Below, in pieces: positions 33,304 to 43,107 of a DNA stretch of 64,000 nt. The notes below the pieces were generated by a model. It was not told where the DNA came from. It made no database searches and saw only the letters and a list, made by a program, of their open reading frames with translations. The first letter of the stretch is position 1, and each line of letters opens with the position of its first letter. Origin of the DNA: CAVOJV01 sp963696325 (lineage in GTDB: Bacteria; Pseudomonadota; Gammaproteobacteria; Competibacterales; Competibacteraceae); assembly GCA_963696325.1 (NCBI GenBank), contig CAVOJV010000039.1, positions 85,518-149,517 on the forward strand. Reading direction: 5' to 3'. The translations under genes and the position numbers were made by a program.

Positions 33304-34455
33304 ATGACAAACGAAAATCCTGTGGTGTTGGTACATGGTCTCTTTGGATTTGGACCTAAAGAACTCGGTCCTCTCAACTGTTGGGGCAGTGCCTTAAAGG
33401 TACCCTCCCCTCTGCAGCGCCATGAAGCCAGCGTCGGCCCCATGAGTTCGGCGCACGACAGGGCCTGCGAATTAGCGGCCCAAATCAGGGGCGCTCGGGT
33501 GGATTACGGAGCCCAGCATGCTAAACAGGAGGGCCATGAACGTTATGGCTACGACTTTACCGGCAACGGATTCGTGCCTGAGTGGAGTGACAGCAAACCG
33601 GTCCACTTGGTCGGCCATAGCCTCGGCTCCCCGACGATTCGCTGTTTACAGCATCTGCTTGAAACCGACTATTGGGGGTGGGGAAGCAATCATCGTTGGG
33701 TGAGTTCGCTTAGCACGATTTCTGGGGTCTCGAACGGCAGCACCTTGACCTATTACTTTGGGGCTGATGAGCAAACCGGGCTCATTAAAAAAGTCAGCCT
33801 CGGGACCGCGTTGCTACTCATGATCGAAGTGTATATGTATGCCACCCGTGCGGTGCAAGATTTGATTTACAATTTCGATCTGGACCACTGGGGGTTCGTG
33901 CGCCAGCCGGGAGAATCCTTGCTGGACTACTTGCAGCGCGTCTCCCAATCGAAGTTTTTTAAGGGCAAGGACAATGCCTGCTATACCTTGACCCTGCAAG
34001 GCGCCCAGGCGGATAACGCCGTCTGGAAGACGTATCCGGATACGTACTATTTCTCGTACATTACCGAACAAACCAACCGTGGTTTGTTGAGCGGTGTGCA
34101 TTATCCCGACCCCCGTATGAACCCAGCCCTGTTGCCGCTGGCGACCTATATTGGCCAAAAGAAGTTCAAGCGCCCGCCGCTTCCCGGCGTCGGCTTCAAG
34201 GACTCCGAGTGGTGGGAAAATGACGGGGCGGTCTCCACGTACTCCCAATACTATCCCCGTATCAGCGGCAATCATCCGGTTGGCGGTGAGTTCACGGATG
34301 CCACCCCCCGCGAGCATTTTCAACAAGGTAAGTGGTACTACCAATGGGCACGGGGTGTGGATCATCTGGATGTGTGTATTTCCCCGGAATTGACGCAAAT
34401 AGGCTGGCAGAGGCGATTTTATATAAATCTTTTCAATCGCTTGGCGGCTCTCTGA
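33304..34455 (+). CDS. Lipase related to family I.5 (alpha/beta hydrolase)
   Basis: 383 residues. N-terminal oxyanion segment PVVLVHGLFGFGPKEL, then WGSALKVPSPLQRHEASVGPMSSAHDRACEL and VDYGAQHAKQEGHERYG, the zinc and lid region typical of Geobacillus/Staphylococcus-type triacylglycerol lipases. The nucleophile motif is GHSLG where that family normally has AHSQG. An Asp and a His for the triad are available in NDGAVSTYSQYYPR and RGVDHLDVC. No signal peptide is visible, unlike the secreted relatives, so export or a cytoplasmic role is open. Confidence 0.8.
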   Translation: MTNENPVVLVHGLFGFGPKELGPLNCWGSALKVPSPLQRHEASVGPMSSAHDRACELAAQIRGARVDYGAQHAKQEGHERYGYDFTGNGFVPEWSDSKPVHLVGHSLGSPTIRCLQHLLETDYWGWGSNHRWVSSLSTISGVSNGSTLTYYFGADEQTGLIKKVSLGTALLLMIEVYMYATRAVQDLIYNFDLDHWGFVRQPGESLLDYLQRVSQSKFFKGKDNACYTLTLQGAQADNAVWKTYPDTYYFSYITEQTNRGLLSGVHYPDPRMNPALLPLATYIGQKKFKRPPLPGVGFKDSEWWENDGAVSTYSQYYPRISGNHPVGGEFTDATPREHFQQGKWYYQWARGVDHLDVCISPELTQIGWQRRFYINLFNRLAAL

Positions 34456-34605
34456 GCGTTCTTTAACCATGCCGATGAAAAATCCTCCCCCGCCCGGCGA
34501 CCGGGTAACGTACCTAAATCTCCGAATCGTGAAGTGCCCGCTTAGTTTGAGGGCTTAGCCAATGAAGTTCGCGGGCCGTCACCCACTCCAGAATACTTCC
34601 TGACC

Positions 34606-37283
34606 GTGAGAATCGACCAGCTCTCTGCCGCCGCCGCCATTGCAAGCCTGCACAGCGCTCCGCAAGGATTATCCTCTGAGGAAGCTTTGCGACGACTGCG
34701 CGAATTTGGCCCGAACCAAGTGGAAAAGGTTGCCGGCCAACCTCTCTGGCTGCGCTTTTTCAAGGAATTCTTTCACTTCTTTGCGGTGATCTTGTGGCTG
34801 GCCGCGGGCTTGGCGTTCCTGGGCGAATGGAATACCCCGGGTCAAGGCATGGCGAAAGTGGGATGCGTCGTCATCGCCGTAATCGTAGTCAGCGGCCTCT
34901 TCTCTTTTTGGCAGGAATACCGCGCCGAGCAAACGCTGGCTGCTTTGCTGAAGCTACTCCCGCAGGAAGTGAAGGTCTTGCGGGAAGGTAAAGCGACGCC
35001 TTTGGCGGTGACAAAGTTAGTCCCGGGGATATCGTGCTTCTGGAACAGGGCGACAACATTCCGGCGGACTGTCGGCTCATCGAGGCGTTTGGCGTCCGCG
35101 TCAACAACGCCACTATCACCGGCGAATCCGTGCCCAAAGCGCGGGACGCGGAGCCCTCCGAAGCAGATGAATTGATCCACAGCAGCAACATCCTGCTCGC
35201 CGGGACCGCGATGGCGTCGGGAGAAGCCAAGGCGGTGGTCTTCGCCACGGGCATGCACACGGAATTCGGCAAAATCGCGCATCTCACCCAGGGGAGTGTG
35301 GGGGGCGCGTCGCCCTTGCGGAGGGAGATTGCCCACCTGAGCCGATGGATCGCGATCCTCGCGGTCCTGCTCGGGCTCTTGTTCTTCGCGATCGGCTGGG
35401 CCCTCGGCGTTCCCTTCTGGGACGATTTCATCTTCGCCATTGGCCTCATCGTTGCCATGGTGCCCGAAGGGCTGCTGCCCACGCTGACCTTGGCCCTGGT
35501 GCTCGCTACCCAGCGCCTGGCCAAACGCAACGTCCTCATCCGCTATCTCCCGTCCGTCGAAGCCTTGGGCTCGACGACGGTAATTTGTACCGACAAAACC
35601 GGTACGCTGACCCAGAACCAGATGACGGTCAAGCGGCTCTTCCTTGGCGAAGCCATCGATTCGTTCCACCTCGCCGCAAAAAGATCGAGATTAGTAGAGC
35701 AATACCAGCCTTTCTTCCTGACCGCCTACCTGTGCCACGATCTCAAGGAAGCCGAGCAGCACGGAAAGCCCATTCTCTTGGGTGATCCCATGGAAATCGC
35801 GCTGGTGGCGATGGCGCAGGCCGCCCTGCCTGCCGTGACTGCTTTCCCCAGGTTGGACGAGATTCCCTTCGACACCGACCGCATGCGCCTCACCACGGTA
35901 CATGCCCTGCCCGAGGGACCCACGGTCTTTTGCAAGGGCGCTCCCGAGAGCGTCCTGCACCTCTGCAGCCAGACCCTGACGGACGGTCATCCTGGCCGCT
36001 TCGGCGACGAACTGCGTGAGAAGGTCGTTAGAGCCCAGGACGCCATGGCCGAGCAAGGCTTACGGGTCCTCGCCCTGGCCTACCGGCCGCTGGAACCCCA
36101 CTGGCGACAGGGGCAGTTGGAAGAAAACCTCGTTTTTGCCGGGCTCGTCGGCCTGGAAGACCCGCCGCGGCCAGAGGTACCTGAGGCAATCCACAAATGC
36201 GAGGAGGCCGGCATCCGGGTGATCATGGTCACCGGCGACCATCCTCACACCGCGCGGGCGATCGCCCGGGAGATCGGGCTCGTCCGCTCGAAGAGTCCCA
36301 GCGTCATTACGGGCGAACAACTGCGCCATCTCTCCGCCACCCAATTGCGACTGGCCCTGGACGCAACCGAACTGATCTTTGCGCGAGTCAGCGCCGACCA
36401 GAAAATGCGTATCGTCGAGGCGCTGAAACAAAAGCGGCACGTGGTAGCCGTCACCGGCGACGGCGTGAACGACGCCCCGGCGCTCAAAAGTGCGCACATC
36501 GGCATCGCGATGGGTGTCACCGGCACGGATGTGACCAAGGAGGCGGCCGACATGGTGTTGCTGGACGACAATTTCGCCAGCATCGTGAATGCCGTCGAGG
36601 AGGGCCGCGCGGTGTTCGAAAACATCCGGAAGTTTCTGACTTACCTATTGGCACACAATGTGGCGGAATTGATCCCCTATCTGGCGTTCGTGCTGTTTGC
36701 GATCCCCTTGCCGTTGACGCCGATCCAAATCCTCGCGATCGACATGGGCACCGACTCGCTCACCGCCCTCGGCTTGGGTGTCGAAAGGCCCGCCCCGGCG
36801 GTCATGCGGCGGCCTCCGCGCTCGCAGCGCGAGCGGCTCTTGAATTGGCCCCTAGCGCTGCGCGCTTACTGCTTTCTGGGGATGATCGAAGCGATTGCCG
36901 CCATGGCGGCCTTTTTCTACGTGCTTTATGGCGCAGGTTGGCAATACGGCCAGAGTCTGGCGGCCTCGGATCCCCTCTACCGACAAGCAACGACCGCCTG
37001 TTTGAGTGCGATCATCGTGATGCAGATCGTCAACGTGTTCCTCTGCCGAAGCGCGACCCGATCGGTGTTTTCCGTAGGTCTGTTGGGCAATCCGTTGATC
37101 GTATGGGGCGTGATCCTGGAAATCGCGCTGATTTTGCCAATTGCCTATACGCCTTGGGGGAATCTCATTTTCGGAACGGCGCCGATCGCTGGGCAGGTCT
37201 GGCTTTTCCTGATCCCTTTCGCAGTCGAGTCTCTTCATTCTGGAAGAACTGCGCAAGGGGTTGGTTCGCAGGACTTGGTCTAA
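34606..37283 (+). CDS. P-type cation-transporting ATPase (frameshifted)
   Basis: Ion-pumping ATPase of the P2 class, about 890 residues once joined. The first part (GTG start, LSAAAAIASLHSAPQGLSSEEAL, TM1-2, LREGKATPLAVT) runs out of frame near 35016; the rest continues from PGDIVLLEQGDNIPADC. One base appears missing in ACAAAGTTAG (for example AAAGGTTAG). TGES actuator motif (TITGESVP), CTDKTGTLTQNQ phosphorylation site, KGAPE, TGDGVNDAPALK and TM4 MVPEGLLPT are present. PEGLLPT is characteristic of the Na,K-ATPase-like P2C group, so Na+ or K+/H+ are candidates. Confidence 0.85.
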
Positions 37284-37409
37284 TGCAAAATAGTCCTCTG
37301 TGCTGTCACGCTGCTGCTTACGTTTGCTTATGCACAGTAACGGTTCGCTGCTAAGATAGGGTAATTCGGCGGGGCCTGCTTACCGCTGTTTTGTAGGGGA
37401 AGGACACGC

Positions 37410-38387
37410 GTGGATAGTCAGAAACTTCTGAGCGAACGGCTTGGCCGTTCGCTACCCCTGTCGGTGCCGCTCATTATCCTGATCGGGGTGGTCGCGGTCG
37501 GGGGGTGGACGTCCTATTACACGATTCCGGCGGAGTCAGAGGGCGTTGTGTTACGCTTCGGCAAGTACATCAAAAAGGTCCCGCCGGGCCTGCATTTCAA
37601 ACTGCCACTGGGAATCGACAGCGTCATCGCGGTACCGACCCAGCGGCAGTTGAAACAGGAATTCGGCTTCGCCGCCCCCGACTACACCAATCCAGACCAG
37701 GTGGGGACCGCCCCGGCAAAAGAAAAAACCATGGTCACGGGGGATCTCAATTCCGTGCTGGCCGAGTGGATCGTGCAATACCGTATCACCGAACCCGAGA
37801 CCTATCTCTTCGCGGTGCGCGAGCCAGGGCAAACGTTGCGGGATATCTCCGAGTCGGTGATGCGAGAGGTGGTCGGTGACCGGACAGTCGACGAGGTCAT
37901 TACAGTTGGCCGGCAGGATATCGAGATCACCGCCCTCAACCGGATGCGCGAGATGGCGAAGCGCTATCACCTCGGCGTTTCCGTCGACCAGGTGCAGTTG
38001 AAGAACGTAAACCCGCCGGAACCGGTACAAGCCTCATTTAATGAGGTGAACCGGGCGCAGCAAGACCGGGAGAATTCTATTAACCTGGCCAACGGCGAAT
38101 ACAACAAGGTAGTACCCCGCGTGCGGGGCGAGGCCGATCAGAAAGTGCGCGGGGCCGAAGGCTACCGGTTTAAACGGGTCAACGAGGCGGAGGGCGATGG
38201 CGCTGCGTTCACTGCGGTGCTCGAGCAATACGTCAAGGCCCCTGCGGTTACCCGCGCTCGCCTCTATCTCGAAACGCTGGGAGAGGTTTTGCCCCATGCC
38301 CGGGAGACCATCATCGTAGACGAGTCGATACAGCAGATACTGCCGATGCTGCCGTTCCCAGCTCAGACGCTGGAGGGACGTAAATGA
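37410..38387 (+). CDS. hflK: Membrane protease modulator HflK
   Basis: SPFH-domain protein that with HflC encloses and modulates FtsH. 325 residues from a GTG start with SD AGGGGAAGG. Single N-terminal membrane segment (SVPLIILIGVVAVGGWTSYY), then the SPFH domain beginning TIPAESEGVVLRFGKYIKKVPPGLHFKLP. Conserved VNPPEPVQASFNEVNRAQQDRE and the coiled region with EADQKVRGAEGYRFKRVNEAEGD. Its stop overlaps the hflC start (ATGA). Confidence 0.92.
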   Translation: MDSQKLLSERLGRSLPLSVPLIILIGVVAVGGWTSYYTIPAESEGVVLRFGKYIKKVPPGLHFKLPLGIDSVIAVPTQRQLKQEFGFAAPDYTNPDQVGTAPAKEKTMVTGDLNSVLAEWIVQYRITEPETYLFAVREPGQTLRDISESVMREVVGDRTVDEVITVGRQDIEITALNRMREMAKRYHLGVSVDQVQLKNVNPPEPVQASFNEVNRAQQDRENSINLANGEYNKVVPRVRGEADQKVRGAEGYRFKRVNEAEGDGAAFTAVLEQYVKAPAVTRARLYLETLGEVLPHARETIIVDESIQQILPMLPFPAQTLEGRK

Positions 38388-39361
38388 ATCTCGGGCGATC
38401 GCTCTCGATAGCCGCTGTGGTCGTCATGGGCTGGGTATTGCTGTTGTCTGCTTACACGGTCGATCAGACCGAGCAGGTGATCATCACGCAGTTCGGGCGA
38501 CCGGTCGGCGAGCCTGTCACCAACCCTGGACTGTACTTCAAGCTGCCGTTTATTCAGCAGGTCATTCGCTTCGACAAGCGCTACCTGGCGTGGGACGGGC
38601 CGATGGTGGAAATGCCGACCAAGGACAAGACCTATGTGCAAGTGGACACCTTCGCGCGCTGGCGCATCCAGGACCCCATGCAGTACTATCTTCGCCTCAG
38701 GGATGAGCGGAGTGCTCAGTCTCGCCTCGAGGATATTTTAGGCAGTGAGACGCGCACCGCCATTGCCAGGCACGAATTGATAGAAGTCGTGCGCACCGAC
38801 AAAGCGCGCCAACCGCTGCAAGACGAGAGCCTGGTCGGCAGTTCATCCGGCCTCGGCACGCTCGGCGTGTTGCACCCCATCAGGTACGGACGGTTGGAAA
38901 TTGAAAAAGGCGTCATTGACGCCGCCGCGCCGAAGCTGTCGGAGTTTGGTATCGAACTCCTCGATGTCCGCCTCAAGCGGATCAATTACCACCCGCAAGT
39001 ACTCGAACGCATCCATCAGCGTATGATCAGCGAGCGGTTACAGATCGCCCAGCGCTTCCGTTCCGAAGGAGAAGGCGAGGCCGCCCGGATCGCCGGCCAG
39101 AAGGAGCGCGATATCAACGAGATCGAGTCCACGGCCTACAAGCGCGTGCAGGAGATTCGCGGTGAGGCGGACGCCAAAGCCACGGAGATCTATGCTAAAG
39201 CCTATACGCAGCGGCCGGAGGCGGCCGACTTCTACCGGTTTCTGAAGAGCATGGAGACCTATCGCAAGGTCATTAACAATGACGCCACGATGGTGCTGTC
39301 AACCCACAGCGATCTCTTCGCGTTGCTCCAGCGCATTGAGCAGAAGAGCGGCAGTAACTGA
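38384..39361 (+). CDS. hflC: Membrane protease modulator HflC
   Basis: Partner of HflK. 325 residues. N-terminal membrane anchor (SIAAVVVMGWVLLLSAYTV), SPFH domain with VDQTEQVIITQFGRPVG and PGLYFKLPFIQQVIRFDKRYLAWDG, and the C-terminal FRSEGEGEAARIAGQKERDINEIES and GEADAKATEIYAKAY motifs. No ftsH or hfq in the window. The pair sits downstream of the P-type ATPase rather than the usual hfq-hflX. Confidence 0.92.
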   Translation: MNLGRSLSIAAVVVMGWVLLLSAYTVDQTEQVIITQFGRPVGEPVTNPGLYFKLPFIQQVIRFDKRYLAWDGPMVEMPTKDKTYVQVDTFARWRIQDPMQYYLRLRDERSAQSRLEDILGSETRTAIARHELIEVVRTDKARQPLQDESLVGSSSGLGTLGVLHPIRYGRLEIEKGVIDAAAPKLSEFGIELLDVRLKRINYHPQVLERIHQRMISERLQIAQRFRSEGEGEAARIAGQKERDINEIESTAYKRVQEIRGEADAKATEIYAKAYTQRPEAADFYRFLKSMETYRKVINNDATMVLSTHSDLFALLQRIEQKSGSN

Positions 39362-39681
39362 TGAATGGTCTCTTGATCCATTGGGGCGGGCGACTATGGA
39401 CGGCTTGGAACCCTCACCCAGCCCGCTCACTTCGCCCGTTACCACGCCCTATTCTTTATCTATCGGTGTTCCCGTGAACACTCCCCAAGAACCTAACCCA
39501 GCGGTGTTAGCCGTATTTCCATGGCCCCAGGATTTATGATGGCCACTTATAATCTGCGGTTCTTGGGCGCCCCATCCTTATCGATGCGCATGGCTGTATT
39601 CCCGTCCATCGCCGAGTCCAGTTTGTGAGGCACCACGGGCACCCTTGGTTAACAGCGCATCACTTACCGAGTAATCACCTC
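39362..39681. other. 320-bp spacer between hflC and glgA
   Basis: No gene, hairpin or promoter stands out. Short overlapping open frames lack SD sites and family resemblance. Confidence 0.4.
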
Positions 39682-41283
39682 ATGCAGCGGACCAAACAGA
39701 AGAACGGCGGTAACTATCGAATTCTGATGGTCGCATCGGAAATGTATCCTTACGCGAAAGTCGGCGGCTTGGCTGACGTGGTGGGGTCCCTACCGGGCGC
39801 ACTGAAGCAAAGGGGGCATGACGTGCGGGTGGTGATACCCCGCCATCGGCTGATCGATCTTGAGCGCTGGAATGCCAAACGGGTACTCCCGTCGATGGGC
39901 GTGTGGATGGGAAACCGCGAGGAATGGTGCTCGGTGTTCGAGGTAAGCTCGGCTGGCGGGGTGCCCGTCTATATGATCGAACACCAGCACTACTTCGATC
40001 GGTCGGGACTGTATCATGATGCCAGCATGCACGATTATGACGATAACCCGGCGCGGTTTGGCTTTTTCACCCGGGCGGCGCTGCAGCTTTGCAAAGATAT
40101 TGGTTTCAAGCCTGATATCGTGCATGCCAACGATTGGCAAACCGCGCTGGCCGCGGCCTACTTGAAAATCTGGCATTGGAATGATCCGGTGCTGGGGGGC
40201 GCCGCCTCGCTGCTCACGCTCCACAACATAGCCTATCAAGGCATCTACCCCGCCAGCGTCTACGACTACCTGGGGCTGGGGTGGGAAAACTTCACGGAAG
40301 AGAAGTTCGAGTCGTATGACAAAGTCAATTTCCTTAAGGGCGGCATCTACTACGCTGACCTAGTGACTACCGTGAGCCCAGCCTTTGCCCGGGAGATCAC
40401 GCAACCCGCCGGCGGATTCGGCCTGGCCCCGTACTTGTCCCGACGTGGGGAAGAGGTGGTGGGCATTCTCAATGGCATCGACTATTCACTTTGGGATCCT
40501 GAACGTGATCCGCTCCTGCCGGCGCATTTCTCTATCCATAATCTGGAGGGCAAGCGCGACTGTAAACGACACCTGCAGCGGACCTTCGACCTGCCGGTCG
40601 ACGACCATAAGGTGCTGATCGGTGCGATAGGCAGGTTCGTGGAGCAGAAAGGCTTCCATCTCATCGCCCAAGCGATCGAAGGCATTCTGCAGGATATGCA
40701 TATTCAGTTCGTGATCCTAGGCAGCGGTGAGCACCACCTCCAAGACTATTTCTGGAATCTGCCGAACCGCTACCGCGGGCAAGCAGGATCGTATATCGGT
40801 TTTGAGGATAGTCGTGCCCACCTGATCGAAGCCGGCTGTGATTTCTTCCTGATGCCTTCCTTATTTGAGCCCTGCGGGCTGAACCAGTTGTACTCGCAAC
40901 GGTACGGAACCTTACCGGTTGTCCGTGCGACGGGAGGACTTGACGATACGGTGCAGAACTATGACGAGGTTACCGGTCAGGGCACCGGGTTTAAATTCTG
41001 GGAGCCGTCGTCACAAGCGCTCTACTACACCGTAGGCTGGGCAGTTAGCACGTACTACGACCGGCCACACCACCTCCGCACGATGATCGAGACCGCGATG
41101 AGACAGGATTTCTCTTGGGAGAAAAGCGCACAGCAGTACGAGCATGCCTACGCCAAGGCGATACTCAATAAGCAGCGACTCAAGGCGGGCGCGGCGATGA
41201 CACCCGCTGTCGCGCCTAGCGAGGGATCTCAATTAGGTCATCCGCAGTCGAGCCCAGGTCAACGCAAGAGACGACGCCACTAA
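39682..41283 (+). CDS. glgA: Glycogen synthase (ADP-glucose type)
   Basis: GT5 enzyme that extends alpha-1,4-glucan from ADP-glucose. About 533 residues from MQRTKQKNGGNYRILM; the frame is open 19 codons upstream. Donor-site motif KVGGLADVVGSLPGAL near the N-terminus, HANDWQTAL, LTLHNIAYQGIYPA, TVSPAFAREI, and the C-terminal MPSLFEPCGLNQLYSQRYGTLPVV with the catalytic Glu. Slightly longer than E. coli GlgA because of a basic C-terminal tail. It stands alone, with no glgB or glgC adjacent. Confidence 0.92.
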   Translation: MQRTKQKNGGNYRILMVASEMYPYAKVGGLADVVGSLPGALKQRGHDVRVVIPRHRLIDLERWNAKRVLPSMGVWMGNREEWCSVFEVSSAGGVPVYMIEHQHYFDRSGLYHDASMHDYDDNPARFGFFTRAALQLCKDIGFKPDIVHANDWQTALAAAYLKIWHWNDPVLGGAASLLTLHNIAYQGIYPASVYDYLGLGWENFTEEKFESYDKVNFLKGGIYYADLVTTVSPAFAREITQPAGGFGLAPYLSRRGEEVVGILNGIDYSLWDPERDPLLPAHFSIHNLEGKRDCKRHLQRTFDLPVDDHKVLIGAIGRFVEQKGFHLIAQAIEGILQDMHIQFVILGSGEHHLQDYFWNLPNRYRGQAGSYIGFEDSRAHLIEAGCDFFLMPSLFEPCGLNQLYSQRYGTLPVVRATGGLDDTVQNYDEVTGQGTGFKFWEPSSQALYYTVGWAVSTYYDRPHHLRTMIETAMRQDFSWEKSAQQYEHAYAKAILNKQRLKAGAAMTPAVAPSEGSQLGHPQSSPGQRKRRRH

Positions 41284-41697
41284 TCATGGCGGCTTTGTCA
41301 ACTGGTTGAATGACAGCCCCGATTCACCGGTGGGGAGAGGTGCATTGGGGTGGGGGCAGCCATTTTGGTGCAGATCGGCCCGTCCGCAATATACGGGCGC
41401 GGATCAGATAACAGCTACTCGCGTGTTATGAAACCCCAGACCTTACTCCCCAATTTAGGTGATTTTCAGAAATGAAAGCACCAAGATTCCCTTTTCCTGC
41501 AGAGCAGTTTGGTGCAAGGCTTTTCCGCCCCCTTGCGAAGGAGGAGCCCAGGAGGGGGTTAAAAAAGCGCCACTACAGCGGTTTATTGGCAGACCCCCTC
41601 TAAGTCTCCCCTTACGAAGAGGGAGACTTAGATGTCTCCGAAACCATTGAACGATCTCGCCTGGGGGATAATCTTTCACAGAAATCGCCTTAATAAC
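41284..41697. repeat. Intergenic palindromic repeat before xdhA
   Basis: A 414-bp gap. At 41599-41632 a perfect 12-bp inverted repeat (TCTAAGTCTCCC / GGGAGACTTAGA) flanks a 10-nt loop. A related degenerate palindrome (CCCCCTTGCGAAGGAGGAGC) lies near 41528-41555, and a CCCCCTC/GAGGGGG pairing links them. The CTCCCCTTACGAAGAGGGAG core looks like an interspersed REP-type element that could also terminate transcription. Function is not established. Confidence 0.6.
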
Positions 41698-43107
41698 ATG
41701 CTTCATTTCATCCTCAATGACCAGGAAATTCACACCGATCGCCCGGCCGGGGAAGTGGTCCTGGATTTTCTAAGAAACCAGAGGCGTTTGACCGGCACCA
41801 AGGATAGTTGCCGTGAGGGCGATTGCGGCGCTTGTTTGGTGTTGCTGGGTGAATGGCGGGAGGGGGTTCTGCGTTACTACTCTGTCAATTCCTGCCTGCT
41901 GCCTCTCGGCGAAGTCCGAGGCAAGCATCTGGTCAGCATCGAAGGCTTGAACGGCGATGGACTGAATCCCATCCAGCGCGTTCTGGTCGAGGCAGGTGCG
42001 GTGCAGTGCGGCTATTGCACGCCCGGCATCGTGCTCGCTCTGACGGCGTTCTGCCTTTCCGGGCAAACCCTCTCGTTGCCTCAGGCACTGGAAGCGGTCA
42101 GCGGGAATCTCTGCCGCTGCACCGGCTACGTGGCCATCAAACATGCCGTGGCGGAACTTTGCCAGCACTTCTCGGCGGAGAGCCTTAACGACGCCGAACG
42201 CCGTATCAAGCTGGTGGCGTGGGGCATTCTGCCGGAGTATTTCCGCGCAATCCCCGACCGTCTGCAGCAACTGCCCCGGCAGGAAACGGGCGCGCAGTGG
42301 CCCGATGCAACCGTGGTCGCAGGAGGAACTGACCTGTTCGTGCGAGAGCCGGAACGTCTGCTAGACGCCCGCCTCGATTTTCTCTCGGGGCATGGCGGGC
42401 TGAGAGGAATCCGGGTCGTGGAGAACCGCTGCTTCATCGGCGCCACGACGACCGTGGAAGAGATGCGTGCATCCCCCGTGCTGCGCCAATTCTTCCCTAC
42501 CCTCGACGATGATTTCCGGCTGATCTGTTCGACGCCGGTACGCCGTCGCGCCACCCTGGGTGGCAATCTGGTCAATGCCTCCCCCATCGGCGATTTGATC
42601 GTCTTTTTCCTCGCCCTGAACGCCACGGTAGGGCTCAAGGAAAAGCGCAGCCAGCGGCAGGTCGCGTTGAGGGATTTCTATCAGGGCTACAAGCGCCTGG
42701 CCAAGAAAGAACACGAACTCCTGGAATGGATCAGCTTCGAACTGCCCAGCAGTCCCGCCGGCTTCAGCTTCGAGAAGGTTTCTAAGCGGCAATATCTGGA
42801 CATCGCCAGCGTCAATTCCGCCATGCACATAGAAATCGCCGACGGCATGATCAAACAGATCGGATTGTCTGCGGGCGGCGTGGCCCCGATTCCCCTTTTT
42901 CTCAGCAATACTGTGGATTATCTGAGCGGAAAACCGCTCACGGCCGATCACCTCCGTGACGCGACGGCCATGGCTCAACGAGAAATCAGTCCGATCAGCG
43001 ACACGCGCGGCGCGGCGGACTACAAACGCCTGCTGCTCCGCCAGCTCATCCATGCCCATTTCCTCAAGCTGTTTCCGCAGGAAATCCGCCCGGAGGATTT
43101 GCGATGA
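41698..43107 (+). CDS. xdhA: Xanthine dehydrogenase small subunit (2Fe-2S and FAD)
   Basis: About 469 residues from MLHFILNDQEIHTDRPAGE. Two [2Fe-2S] clusters are evident: CREGDCGAC (plant-type) and QCGYCTPG with LCRCTGY. The FAD domain has VVAGGTDLFV, TPVRRRATLGGNLVNASPIGD and the C-terminal subdomain (AGGVAPIPLFLSNTVDYLSG). The layout matches bacterial XdhA, which passes electrons from molybdenum to NAD+ during purine oxidation. No strong SD at the chosen start. The stop overlaps the xdhB start (ATGA). Confidence 0.92.
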   Translation: MLHFILNDQEIHTDRPAGEVVLDFLRNQRRLTGTKDSCREGDCGACLVLLGEWREGVLRYYSVNSCLLPLGEVRGKHLVSIEGLNGDGLNPIQRVLVEAGAVQCGYCTPGIVLALTAFCLSGQTLSLPQALEAVSGNLCRCTGYVAIKHAVAELCQHFSAESLNDAERRIKLVAWGILPEYFRAIPDRLQQLPRQETGAQWPDATVVAGGTDLFVREPERLLDARLDFLSGHGGLRGIRVVENRCFIGATTTVEEMRASPVLRQFFPTLDDDFRLICSTPVRRRATLGGNLVNASPIGDLIVFFLALNATVGLKEKRSQRQVALRDFYQGYKRLAKKEHELLEWISFELPSSPAGFSFEKVSKRQYLDIASVNSAMHIEIADGMIKQIGLSAGGVAPIPLFLSNTVDYLSGKPLTADHLRDATAMAQREISPISDTRGAADYKRLLLRQLIHAHFLKLFPQEIRPEDLR

